From Streptomyces sp. HUAS 15-9 (GTDB lineage Bacteria > Actinomycetota > Actinomycetes > Streptomycetales > Streptomycetaceae), in contig NZ_CP106798.1 of assembly GCF_025642155.1 (NCBI RefSeq), positions 4,526,001-4,590,000 on the forward strand: DNA of 64,000 nucleotides, given 5' to 3'. Position 1 is the first letter of the stretch; each line of letters begins with the position of its first letter. Both the position numbers and the translations under genes were made by a program. Below the pieces are notes generated by a model that saw only the letters and a program-made list of their open reading frames with translations, searched no databases and was not told where the DNA came from. This document shows, piece after piece, positions 41,045 through 49,705 of the stretch.

Positions 41045-41983
41045 ATGGCTGTGGAGATCCCTCCCCTGATAAAGCCCTCGCGGCTCAGGCGCCGCGCAGG
41101 CCTGCTGGGCGAGTGCCTGGCAGAGTTCCTGGGGACCTTCGTCCTCATTGCGTTCGGATGCGGTGTCGTGGCGATGGCTGTCGCGGCGCTGCCCGGCTCG
41201 GGTCGTGCCGCGACCCCAACGACGATCTTCCTGGCGGCGGGCGACTGGCTGCTGATCACCTGGGGCTGGGCCATGGCCGTGGTCTTCGGCATCTACGTGG
41301 CCGGCGGCGTCAGCGGAGCGCACATCAACCCGGCGGTGACGCTGGCGTTCGCCGTGCGCCGCAAGTTCCCCTGGATCAAGGTCCTCCCGTACTGGCTGTC
41401 GCAGGTCCTCGGTGCCCTCGCCGGGGCGGCGCTGGTCTTCGGCGTCTACCACGACGCGATCAACGCGTACGACGCGGCCTCGAAGGATCCGCATGTGGGC
41501 GGGAAGACGCTCGCCTCGTTCTCGATCTTCGCCACCTTCCCGGCGCCGTACTTCGGCGGCGGCGTCTGGGGACCGTTGTTCGACCAGATCGTCGGCACCG
41601 CCTTCCTGGTCATGTTCGTCGTGGCGGTCATCGACCTGCGCAACACGGCGGTGCGGGCGAATCTCGGCCCGCTGGTGATCGGCTTCGTCGTCGCCGCCGT
41701 CGGCATGTCCTACGGAGCGAACGCCGGATACGCCATCAACCCGGCCCGTGACTTCGGACCGCGTCTGCTCACCTGGTTCGCCGGATGGGACGGTTACGCC
41801 TTCCCGGGGGACGGGGCATGGTTCAGCAACTACTTCTGGATCCCCATAGTCGGGCCGCTGATCGGCGGCGTGATCGGGGTCCTGGTGTACGACCTGTTCA
41901 TCGGCGACGTGCTGCACGCCCGCGCCCAGTTGGGCGAACTTCCGGAGCCGGGCCGCACCCGTCCCACCATCGACGAGGAGTGA
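41045..41983 (+). CDS. glpF: aquaglyceroporin / glycerol facilitator (MIP family)
   Basis: 312 aa from ATG 41045, preceded by GAAGGGGG; the ORF can be extended to 40967 without an RBS. Six helices and two half-helices bearing the NPA boxes 'SGAHINPAVTLAF' and 'AGYAINPARDFGPRLLTW'; Asp after the second NPAR is the glycerol-channel signature. Longer than usual loops, and a C-terminal tail. Probably conducts glycerol or water across the plasma membrane. There is no glpK or glpD beside it, unusual for a glp operon. Upstream DNA (40930-40990) is A/T-rich with TTGTTCGATC-like words that could bind an IclR-type regulator (guess). Confidence 0.9.
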   Translation: MAVEIPPLIKPSRLRRRAGLLGECLAEFLGTFVLIAFGCGVVAMAVAALPGSGRAATPTTIFLAAGDWLLITWGWAMAVVFGIYVAGGVSGAHINPAVTLAFAVRRKFPWIKVLPYWLSQVLGALAGAALVFGVYHDAINAYDAASKDPHVGGKTLASFSIFATFPAPYFGGGVWGPLFDQIVGTAFLVMFVVAVIDLRNTAVRANLGPLVIGFVVAAVGMSYGANAGYAINPARDFGPRLLTWFAGWDGYAFPGDGAWFSNYFWIPIVGPLIGGVIGVLVYDLFIGDVLHARAQLGELPEPGRTRPTIDEE

Positions 41984-42026
41984 CGGCACTGTGTGCGGGG
42001 TGGCCGGAGCCTCCGGCCGACCCCGC

Positions 42027-42530
42027 TCACGCCGCTCTGTGCGCCGGCAGCCGGTCGAGCCCGTGCCGAAGAGGGTGCGAACGCAGAGCGGGGCGAGGAC
42101 GCGGCCGACCGACTCGCAGGCTTCGGGCGGGTACTCGCCACGGGGGTGGGCACGGTCGAGCATCTCCCGGATCCGACCGGCGCGTTCGGCCCGGGACCGG
42201 AGCCCTTCGGGTCCGCTCACGTCGCGGGCCACGCCTGCCGGCGCAGGCCCGCAGGGCGCCCGCGAGTGTGCCGGTGTCGGGGACGGGTGACCCGGCGGTC
42301 GGCCGGGTGCGGGTCACCTCCGTGGACAGGGCTCCGATGGTGCCCCGGCGGCGGCGGTGGACACCGGAGTCGGCCGCACCCGCCCGCACCGCCACCTCGG
42401 TGATCGTGAAGTGGCCGTGACCGCGCGCGGCGACCAGCCCGGCGACGGCACGGTGCGCCGCCGCCCGCACCCGGGTGCCCTCGAACCCCGGTCCGCCTCC
42501 CCCGTACCCTGCCCAACCCCAACTCCCTTG
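42027..42530 (-). pseudogene. TetR-family regulator pseudogene
   Basis: Homology is readable in pieces. One frame carries the N-terminal HTH domain ('TRVRAAAHRAVAGLVAARGHGHFTITEVAVRAGAADSGVHRRRRGTIGALSTEV', 'PDTGTLAGALRAC', ~42500-42240), then the next frame continues 'ARDVSGPEGL' and, after a stretch too short for the usual ~60-70 residues, 'RSRAERAGRIREMLDRAHPRGEYPPEACESVGRVLAPLCVRTLFGTG'; the tail 'LDRLPAHRAA' with the stop at 42027 is back in the first frame. So at least two frameshifts and an internal deletion. Once a repressor, possibly of the divergent BNR protein gene. Confidence 0.75.
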
Positions 42531-42663
42531 CGAGGACAGGCGTGATCGCAGCGCCATCGGTGACAGGTTCTGGTCAAAATCTGGCCAAGTGTCGGACGTT
42601 TCCTCCCCTGCGTGGTCGGGTCTCCTGCGACGGCTGCATCAATGCCCCGCATGGGAGGATCCG
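42531..42663 (+). promoter_or_regulatory. upstream region of the BNR-repeat gene
   Basis: Contains two direct repeats TCTGGTCAA (42569-42577) and TCTGGCCAA (42580-42588), 11 bp apart, as typical for two-subunit binding by a response regulator (inference). A purine-rich RBS GGGAGGA precedes the TTG at 42664. No regulator known. Confidence 0.4.
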
Positions 42664-45306
42664 TTGTCAGCACCCACCCGCAGGAGACGCAGGCTCACGA
42701 TCTGTGCCCTCACCGTCTCCGCCGCGCTGGTGTCACTGCCCGCCAGTGCCGCACCCGGCAAGAACAGCACCCCCTTCGGCGCCCGCACCCTCGCCCGGCT
42801 CGCCGCCGAACGAACGCACTCGGCGGGCGGCGTCACCCACAAGGTCAGGGCCGCCGACGAGGACGACGGGAACGAGGCCGACGAGATAGCCGAGGGCGCC
42901 GACCAGTACGCCGAGGCCCGCACCTCGCCCGGCATCGTCGCGCCGGGCGCCTACGGAGCGGCCTGGAACAGTCTGGGCGAACTGCCTTCCGCCGGCGGAC
43001 GTTGGCACCATGTCACCGACCTGCCCTACAACTCCGACGACCCCCGCTACCGCGACTACGACTCCAACTCCAGCGGCGGCGCGGGCAATGTCACCGGCCG
43101 GATGGCCGCGGTGGCCGCCGACAACGACGGCTACGCCTACGCCGGAAGCGCCGGCGGCGGTGTGTGGCGGTCGCACACCGGCGGCGGGCACTGGCGGCCC
43201 ATCAGTGACCGGCTGTCCTCCCAGTCCACCGGCGCCCTCGCGCTCGACGGGGCCGGCCGGCTGTGGCTCGGCACCGGCGAGGCGACCACCAACGCGGACG
43301 CCTACCTGGGCAGCGGCGTCTACGTCCTGACCCACCCGCACCACGGGAGCTTCTCCACGCGCAGCCGGGTCGGCGGCGACGAACTGGAGAGCACCACCGT
43401 CCACCAGCTGCGCTTCGGCGCCGGCAAGGTGTGGGCGGCGACCAGCAGGGGTGTGTGGAGCCACTCCACGAAGAAGCTGACCGGCGCCTGGAAACTGGAG
43501 TTCGCGCCCAACCCCGACTATCTGCCGGGCGGTTCGAAGGCGCACGACTCCTCCGCCGCGTACAAGAACATCGCCAACGACATCGCGATCGACCCGAAGG
43601 ACCCCTCCAAGGTGGTCCTGGCCGTCGGCTGGCGCAGCGGTGACGACTACAACGGCTTCTACACCAAGGTGAACGGCGCCTGGACACGGATCACCAGCGG
43701 CCTGGGTGACCTGCCCGCCGACGCGGACGGCGTCGGCAACGTCACCTTCGCCCGTTCCGCCGACGGCTCCCGCTACTACGCCATCGACCAGTCGCCGGAG
43801 CAGCTCAACACCAACCCCGACAGCGGTCTCGAAGGCATCTTCGTCTCCAAGTCGGGCTCCCCGACCGGTCCCTGGACGAAGATCGCCGACTACAAGGGCC
43901 TCGCGGCGGACGGCTCGGCGCTCACCACCAGCGGCTACATGCCGGGCGTCCAGGCCTGGTACAACCAGTTCCTCACCGTCGACCCGAGCGACCCGCAGCA
44001 CGTGTACGCGGGCCTCGAGGAGGTCCACGAGACCAAGGACGGCGGCAGCACCTGGTCGGCGGTCGGCCCGTACTGGAACTTCGGCTTCCCCTGCTGGAGC
44101 ATCGACCCCGCCAAGCAGACCGGTGACTGCAACCAGACCACCCACCCCGACCAGCACGGCGTCGCGATCGGCCGCTACCACGGCAAAAGCTTCGTGTACG
44201 TGGGCAACGACGGCGGCGTCTACCGGCGCCCGCTCGCCGGCGCCCAGGACTCCTCCGGCCACGCCACCGACTGGACCTCGCTCAACGACGGCACCATCGA
44301 CACCCTCCAGTACTACTCGGTGGGCATCGGCAAGGACCTGACCTACGGCGGAGTCTCGGTCACCGGCGGCCTGCAGGACAACGGCCAGTCCATGCTGCGC
44401 GGCAACGACACCGTGATGGGCTCCAACTTCGGCGGTGACGGCACCGACACCCTCACCGACCCGGCCAACGGCTGCAACATTGCCCAGGGCTACGTCTACC
44501 TCGCCATCCAGGTCACCCAGAACTGCGCGGTCAACGACGGCAGTTGGGTCACCGACCCGAGCAAGGTCACGTCGTACAACGTCGCCCCGGCCGACAGCGC
44601 CACCAGCGAGGCCCGCTTCGTCGCCCCGCTCGCGGCCGACATGTTGGACAGCTCGACCTGGATCGCGGGCGGCCGCCATGTGTGGGTGCAGACCCATGGC
44701 TACGCCATCCGCAGCGGCTCGGAGTGGAAGAGCCTGTACGACCTCGGCGCCGGCCGCACCGCGACCGCCGTCGCGGCCTCGGGCGGCAAGGTGTACGCGG
44801 CCTGGTGCGGCCCCTGCAACAACCAGGGCTTCGCCCGTGGCATCGCCGTCGGCAACGCGGACGGCACCGGCTGGCACGACATCACCCTGCCGGTGGACGG
44901 GACCGTACCCAACCGCTACCTCAGCGGCTTCGCCGTGGACTCGAAGAACGCCGACCACGTGTACCTCGCGGTCAACGGCTTCTCCCGGCACTGGACCGAG
45001 GGACCCGGCGCCGGCGTCGGCCATGTCTTCGAGTCCAAGGACGGGGGCACCACCTGGAAGGACATCTCGGCGAACCTTCCGGACGTGCCGACCGACTCCG
45101 CGGTCGTCACGGCGAACGGCGGCCTCGCCGTTGCCACCGACCTCGGTGTCGTCTACCGCGCGCCGGGCCGTACGACCTGGCAGCGCGTGGGCCGGCTCCC
45201 GGCCGTCGCCGTGCTCCAGCTGAAGCTGAGCCCGGACGGCCGCACGCTGTACGCGGCCACCCACGGCCGTGGCATCTACACCGTCAAGGTCAGCGACTGC
45301 GACTGA
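42664..45306 (+). CDS. secreted BNR-repeat / sialidase-like propeller protein
   Basis: 880 aa from TTG 42664. Sec signal peptide (~1-32, 'LSAPTRRRRRLTICALTVSAALVSLPASA'), then a two-domain beta-propeller with repeated BNR/Asp-box-like units ('GGVWRSHTGGGHWRP', 'HETKDGGSTWSAVGPYW', 'GHVFESKDGGTTWKDIS'), and C-terminal 'YAATHGRGIYTVKVSDCD'. The layout matches secreted glycosyl-hydrolase-like proteins (sialidase/xyloglucanase superfamily) but no catalytic residues can be certified; may be carbohydrate-binding. Preceded by a TetR pseudogene. Single gene ended by a compound terminator. Confidence 0.85.
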   Translation: MSAPTRRRRRLTICALTVSAALVSLPASAAPGKNSTPFGARTLARLAAERTHSAGGVTHKVRAADEDDGNEADEIAEGADQYAEARTSPGIVAPGAYGAAWNSLGELPSAGGRWHHVTDLPYNSDDPRYRDYDSNSSGGAGNVTGRMAAVAADNDGYAYAGSAGGGVWRSHTGGGHWRPISDRLSSQSTGALALDGAGRLWLGTGEATTNADAYLGSGVYVLTHPHHGSFSTRSRVGGDELESTTVHQLRFGAGKVWAATSRGVWSHSTKKLTGAWKLEFAPNPDYLPGGSKAHDSSAAYKNIANDIAIDPKDPSKVVLAVGWRSGDDYNGFYTKVNGAWTRITSGLGDLPADADGVGNVTFARSADGSRYYAIDQSPEQLNTNPDSGLEGIFVSKSGSPTGPWTKIADYKGLAADGSALTTSGYMPGVQAWYNQFLTVDPSDPQHVYAGLEEVHETKDGGSTWSAVGPYWNFGFPCWSIDPAKQTGDCNQTTHPDQHGVAIGRYHGKSFVYVGNDGGVYRRPLAGAQDSSGHATDWTSLNDGTIDTLQYYSVGIGKDLTYGGVSVTGGLQDNGQSMLRGNDTVMGSNFGGDGTDTLTDPANGCNIAQGYVYLAIQVTQNCAVNDGSWVTDPSKVTSYNVAPADSATSEARFVAPLAADMLDSSTWIAGGRHVWVQTHGYAIRSGSEWKSLYDLGAGRTATAVAASGGKVYAAWCGPCNNQGFARGIAVGNADGTGWHDITLPVDGTVPNRYLSGFAVDSKNADHVYLAVNGFSRHWTEGPGAGVGHVFESKDGGTTWKDISANLPDVPTDSAVVTANGGLAVATDLGVVYRAPGRTTWQRVGRLPAVAVLQLKLSPDGRTLYAATHGRGIYTVKVSDCD

Positions 45307-45318
45307 CCGATGTGAGGC

Positions 45319-45371
45319 GGAGGGGTGGTTCCGGCCGCAGCCCGGTTTCCGGGGGCCGGGGTCACCCCTCC
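45319..45371. terminator. compound bidirectional terminator
   Basis: Outer arms GGAGGGGTG (45319-45327) and CACCCCTCC (45363-45371) enclose CCGGCC/GGCCGG (45331-45336, 45354-45359) and an inner CCCGG/CCGGG, one long hairpin between convergent genes. It overlaps the stop codon of the lipoprotein gene. Confidence 0.6.
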
Positions 45372-45946
45372 CGCGGGTACGGCACCACGTTCACGTCCAG
45401 CGTGAAGGCGACGGCCGGTGCGCCCGCCACGTCCGGCGCCTTCGCCGTGACGGTCACCTTGGCCGTACCGCCCCGGGTGCCCGCGCAGCGCAGCGAGGCC
45501 CGGGCGGTGCCGTCCGGGTCCACATGCCAGCCGGACGGCAGCACGAAGACGGGCGCGGAGCTGCGTACGGCCGTCCACCGCTTGTCGTCCGCGCGGGGTC
45601 GGAGAACGAGGGACACCACGGTCCCGGGCCGTGCGCACAGCCGCCGTACCGGCGCGTCACCGGGGGCCACGGTGACCTGCGCCCGCCCGGCGACACAGCC
45701 GCCCGCCGGGGCGGAGGCCGAGGACGGGGCCGAGGGCGATGACGCGGACGCAGGCGGCGCGGTCGTCCGGTTCGGTGCGCCGGGCGTCGGTGACGCTGAG
45801 CCGCCACCCGTTCCGGAAGGCCCTGTGGAGGGCCCCGTGGAAGGTCTGCCGGACGATCCCCCGTCGGATCCCCCGCCGCCCGGCCCGCCGCACGCCGCCA
45901 GGGCGACCACCCCGGCCACCAACCACGCCCCGGCCCACCACCGCAT
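45362..45946 (-). CDS. lipoprotein of unknown function
   Basis: 194 aa. Signal peptide with lipobox 'VALAAC' (~14-19), a Gly/Ser/Thr/Pro-rich linker (~20-85), and a small beta-rich domain (~88-190: 'CVAGRAQVTVAPGDAPVRRLCARPGTVVSLVLRP', 'RASLRCAGTRGGTAKVTVTAKA') with three Cys after the lipid Cys. Exposed outside the membrane. No function known. Convergent with the BNR gene. Confidence 0.75.
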   Translation of the reverse strand: MRWWAGAWLVAGVVALAACGGPGGGGSDGGSSGRPSTGPSTGPSGTGGGSASPTPGAPNRTTAPPASASSPSAPSSASAPAGGCVAGRAQVTVAPGDAPVRRLCARPGTVVSLVLRPRADDKRWTAVRSSAPVFVLPSGWHVDPDGTARASLRCAGTRGGTAKVTVTAKAPDVAGAPAVAFTLDVNVVPYPREG

Positions 45947-46018
45947 GCCCGTACCTCCCGGCCCGCTTCTCCGGACTCCAGCATGCCCCGGCGAATGTGA
46001 TGCAGTTCACGCTTCGAC

Positions 46019-46024
46019 TAGGCT
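46019..46024 (+). promoter_or_regulatory. -10 box TAGGCT, leaderless start
   Basis: TAGGCT ends 5 nt before GTG 46030, supporting a leaderless mRNA for the GAF-SpoIIE phosphatase. Confidence 0.4.
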
Positions 46025-46029
46025 GGTCG

Positions 46030-48885
46030 GTGAGGGAAGTGATTCCGTTGTCCATCGCCTGGGACGACATCGGCGGGCTCGTCGATGCCCATGAGCGTTT
46101 CCTGGCCGGTGAACGAGTGGACGCGGACGTCCGCGGCCCGGTCCTGGACTCCTGGAAACGGTGCAGGTCCGTAGGGCTCGAGCCGCACCGGCTGCTGCTC
46201 CCCTACACATCGGATCCGGCACTGGACGACCCGCTGCTGCGGGCCGCCGACCCGGTGCTGAAGCAGCTTGCCGACTCGCTCGCCGACGTGAACATGATGG
46301 TCGTGCTGTGCGACGGGCAGGCCCGCCTGATCCGCCGCTACGGCGGTGACCCGCGGCTGCGCGCACGCCTCGACGAGGTGCACTTCGCCCCCGGGTTCGA
46401 CGTCTCCGAGCAGGCCGCGGGCACCAACGGCGTCGGCACCGCGCTGGCGGAGCGGGGCCCGGTCTTCGTCGCCGGCCGTGAGCACTTCGCCGACTGTCTG
46501 CTGCCGTTCGCCTGCGCGGGCGCGCCCGTCCGCAACCCGCTCAGCGGCCAGATCGAGGCCGTGCTCGACCTCACCTGTCTGCGCGGTGACGGCGACCCCG
46601 CCATGCTGACGCTGGCCCGGGACGCGGCCCACGACATCGAGGCACGGCTGCTCGGCCAGGCCGCCGAACGCGAACAGGCCCTGCTGGCCGCGTACCGGCA
46701 CGCCGATGCCGGCGGACTGCCCCCGACGGGCGAGCCACCGCCCCCGTCGGCACGGGCGGCCGGCCACAACGGCGGCGAGATCGGCCGGCTCGACCTGGCC
46801 GTGCTGCGGGAGAAGGCCGAGGAACTCATCGCCTCTCCGCAGCACACCGTCGAGGAGGTCGAGCTCTCCGACGGCAGGACCGCCACCCTGCTGCGCCGCC
46901 CGGTCAGTTCGGCGACCGGCGAGACGGGCGCGGTCGTCGAGGCCCGGGTCCTCGGCGGCCCGCGGCTGCGCCATGTGCAGCCCCTGGCACCCGCACCGGT
47001 ACCCCTGGCGGTCCCGGCGCGTTCCGCCGTACGCGCCGTCGTCCCCGCCGTCGTACCGCCGCTCGCCGAGACCCCGCCGGTCCGGCCGGCACCCACCCGG
47101 GCCACCGGCGACGAGGACGGCACCGACACCGACGGCTGGCTGCTGCTCCTCGGCGAGCCCGGCGTCGGCCGGCTCGCCGTCCTGGCCCGTCGGCGCCTGG
47201 AGCTGCTGCACGACGCCGGCGTCCGGATCGGCACCACCCTGAACGTCACCCGCACCGCGGAGGAACTGGCGGAGGTCACCGTCCCCCGCTTCGCCGACTT
47301 CACAGCCGTGGACCTGCCGGACGCGGTGCTGCGCGGCGAGGAGCCGGGCCCGCTCGGCGCGGACGCCCCGCTGCGCCGGGTCGCGCTGGGCGCCCTGCAC
47401 GAGGACTCCCATCTGTACGGCGTCGGCGACACGGTGCGCTACGTCCCGACCGCCCCGCAGGCGCGCGGCCTGGAGACCCGCCAGTCCGTGCTCGAACCCG
47501 TCCTGGCCGGGGCCGGCGGCTGGATCGCCCAGGACCCGGACCGGCTGGAGCTGGTGCTCGCGGCCGGGATCCACTCGCTCATCACCGTGCCGCTGCGGGC
47601 CCGTGGCACGACCCTCGGCGTGGTGAGCTTCTACCGCGCCGAGCGGCCCGCGCCCTTCGAGGACGACGATCTGTCCCTGGCCCAGGAACTGGCCGCCCGC
47701 GCGGCGATCTGCATCGACAACGCCCGCCGCTTCACCCGTGAGCACACCACCGCGCTCGCCCTGCAGCGCAGCCTGCTGCCCCGGGGGCGGCCCGAGCAGA
47801 GCGCAGTCGAGGTCGCCTACCGCTATCTGCCCGCGCAGGCCGGGGTGGGCGGCGACTGGTTCGACGTCATCCCGCTGTCCGGGGCCCGGGTGGCGCTGGT
47901 GGTCGGCGACGTGGTCGGCCACGGACTGCACGCCGCCGCCACGATGGGCCGGCTGCGCACCGCCGTGCACAACTTCTGCTCCCTGGACCTGCCGCCGGAC
48001 GATCTGCTCACCCACCTCGACGACCTGGTCGGCGGGCTGGACCGGGGCGAGGGCTGGGGCCCGGCCGAGAACGCCCCGGACTCCGGCATCTCCGGCGCGA
48101 CCTGTCTGTTCGCGGTGTACGACCCGGTGTCCCGGCGGTGCACCCTCACCCGCGCCGGGCACCCGGTCCCCGCGGTCGTCGGACCCGACGGCACGGTGGA
48201 CTTCGTCGACCTGCCGCCCGGACTCCCCCTCGGCCTGGGCGGGATGCCCTTCGAGACGGCTGAGCTGGAGCTGGCCGAGGGCAGCCAGCTGGTGCTCTAC
48301 ACCGACGGCCTGATCGAGGACCGGCGACGGGACGTCGACACCGGCCTGGAGCAGCTCCGTACCGTCCTGGCCTCGGCCGGCCGGCCACCGGAGGACACCT
48401 GCGAGGCGGTGCTCGACGCGCTGCTCCCGGCCCGGCCGAACGACGACGTGGCCCTGCTCGTCGCCCGCACCCACGCTCTGGGCGCCGACCGGGTCGCCCA
48501 GTGGGACCTGCCCAGCGACCCGGCTGTCGTCTCCCGCGCCCGCGCCGCGGTCACCGAGCAGCTCGCCGCTTGGGGCCTGGACGAACTGGCCTTCACCACC
48601 GAACTCGTCGCCAGCGAACTGGTCACCAACGCCATCCGGCACGCCACCGGCCCCCTCCGCCTGAGGCTGATCCGCGACCGCGCCCTGATCTGCGAGGTCT
48701 TCGACGGCAGCGCCACGTCCCCCCGGCTGCGCAGGGCCAGGACAGAGGACGAGGGCGGCCGCGGCCTGTTCCTGGTCGCCCGCCTCACGGACCGCTGGGG
48801 GACCCGGTCCACGCCCGAGGGAAAGGTCATCTGGACCGAACAGCCACTGCCGCGGCCGACGGGCGGGCTCGGCGGCCGGTGGTGA
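46030..48885 (+). CDS. GAF-GAF-SpoIIE phosphatase with HATPase domain
   Basis: About 951 aa from GTG 46030. N-terminal GAF-like region of the AcoR type (~1-215: 'DSWKRCRSVGLEPHR', 'LADSLADVNMMVVLCDGQARLIRRYGG', 'GTNGVGTALAERGPVFVAGREHF', 'CAGAPVRNPLSGQIEAVLDLT'), a linker, a second GAF (~365-575), PP2C/SpoIIE domain (~590-815: 'GGDWFDVIPLSGARVALVVGDVVGHG', 'RAGHPVPAVV', 'LYTDGLIEDRR') and C-terminal GHKL ATPase (~835-950: 'ELVASELVTNAIRHATGPLRLRL', 'DEGGRGLFLVARLTDRWG'). A multi-sensor stress phosphatase. Its 3' end is unusual: downstream DNA carries six decayed ~130-bp copies of the terminal HATPase segment. Confidence 0.92.
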   Translation: MREVIPLSIAWDDIGGLVDAHERFLAGERVDADVRGPVLDSWKRCRSVGLEPHRLLLPYTSDPALDDPLLRAADPVLKQLADSLADVNMMVVLCDGQARLIRRYGGDPRLRARLDEVHFAPGFDVSEQAAGTNGVGTALAERGPVFVAGREHFADCLLPFACAGAPVRNPLSGQIEAVLDLTCLRGDGDPAMLTLARDAAHDIEARLLGQAAEREQALLAAYRHADAGGLPPTGEPPPPSARAAGHNGGEIGRLDLAVLREKAEELIASPQHTVEEVELSDGRTATLLRRPVSSATGETGAVVEARVLGGPRLRHVQPLAPAPVPLAVPARSAVRAVVPAVVPPLAETPPVRPAPTRATGDEDGTDTDGWLLLLGEPGVGRLAVLARRRLELLHDAGVRIGTTLNVTRTAEELAEVTVPRFADFTAVDLPDAVLRGEEPGPLGADAPLRRVALGALHEDSHLYGVGDTVRYVPTAPQARGLETRQSVLEPVLAGAGGWIAQDPDRLELVLAAGIHSLITVPLRARGTTLGVVSFYRAERPAPFEDDDLSLAQELAARAAICIDNARRFTREHTTALALQRSLLPRGRPEQSAVEVAYRYLPAQAGVGGDWFDVIPLSGARVALVVGDVVGHGLHAAATMGRLRTAVHNFCSLDLPPDDLLTHLDDLVGGLDRGEGWGPAENAPDSGISGATCLFAVYDPVSRRCTLTRAGHPVPAVVGPDGTVDFVDLPPGLPLGLGGMPFETAELELAEGSQLVLYTDGLIEDRRRDVDTGLEQLRTVLASAGRPPEDTCEAVLDALLPARPNDDVALLVARTHALGADRVAQWDLPSDPAVVSRARAAVTEQLAAWGLDELAFTTELVASELVTNAIRHATGPLRLRLIRDRALICEVFDGSATSPRLRRARTEDEGGRGLFLVARLTDRWGTRSTPEGKVIWTEQPLPRPTGGLGGRW

Positions 48886-49705
48886 GGATCGTCCGGGAGG
48901 GTCCGGGCCCTGTCCGCTGCTGCGGCTGATGCGTGCCCGTGCGCTGCCTCGGCGAGGTGCTCGCCGACAGCGCTGCCTGGCCCGCTGGGCGGGTGGGCTC
49001 GGCGGTCGGTGGTGGCGATCGTCCGGAGGTGGGCCTCGGCCCGGTGTCCGGCTGTGGCTGATCCGCGACCGTGTGCTGATTCGTGAGGTCTTCGAGGGCA
49101 GCACATTTCACGGTGGCCCGTGGGTGGGCTCCGTGGGCGGTGGTGGGGATCGTCCGGGAGGGTCCGGGCCCTGTCCGCTGCTGCGGCTGATGCGTGCCCG
49201 TGCGCTGCCTCGGCGAGGTGTTCGACGGCAGCGCTGCCTGGCCGGCCGGGCGGGTGGGCTCGGCGGTCGGTGGTGGCGATCGTCCGGAGGTGGGCCTCGG
49301 CCCGGTGTCCGGCTGTGGCTGATCCGCGACCGTGTGCTGATTCGTGAGGTCTTCGAGGGCAGCCATTTCACGGTGGCCCGTGGGTGGGCTCCGTGGGCGG
49401 TGGTGGGGATCGTCCGGGAGGGTCCGGGCCCTGTCCGCTGCTGCGGCTGATGCGTGCCCGTGCGCTGCCTCGGCGAGGTGCTCGCCGGCAGCGCTGCCTG
49501 GCCCGCCGGGCGGGTGGGCTCCGTGGGCGGTGGCGAGGTCGTCCGGGCGCGGGTCCGGGCTCAGCCCGCCGCTGCGGCTGGTGTTGGATCCGTGACCTCC
49601 GTCAGCATCCCGGCCGCCGCCCGGCGTGCGCTGATCTGCGAGGGGGGCTACGGCAGTGCCACCTCGCCGCGGCCGCCCGGAGGGCTCAACGGTCCGTGGT
49701 GAGGA
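48886..49705 (+). repeat. tandem array of ~130-bp decayed copies of the phosphatase 3' end
   Basis: Units start at 48920, 49052, 49181, 49313, 49441 and 49572 (spacing 128-132 bp). Each begins with CTG(C/T)GGCTGAT or a variant, like the gene's own CTGAGGCTGATCCGCGACCG (48661), and most end in a G-rich GGTGGGCTCGGCGG...GGTGGTG tail like the gene's last codons. Translated in places they still read 'RLWLIRDRVLIREVFEGS', matching the gene's 'RLRLIRDRALICEVFDGS'. Alternating units at 48920/49181/49441 and 49052/49313 are nearly identical, so the larger period is ~260 bp. No intact reading frame. The last copy ends at the stop of the neighbouring ADH gene. Confidence 0.85.

Noticed and set aside
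42733..45264. An 843-aa minus-strand frame opposite the BNR gene
   Set aside because: Shadow frame; Gly/Val/Ala/Arg-rich without secondary-structure logic or start signals.
46018..49104. A 1028-aa minus-strand frame over the GAF-SpoIIE gene
   Set aside because: Antisense of a clear multi-domain protein; composition is Gly/Gln/Arg-rich with no domains.
48929..49450. A 173-aa plus-strand ORF spanning the amplification array
   Set aside because: It contains only the repeated remnants of a HATPase end and no start/RBS logic; more likely decayed repeat DNA than a real protein.
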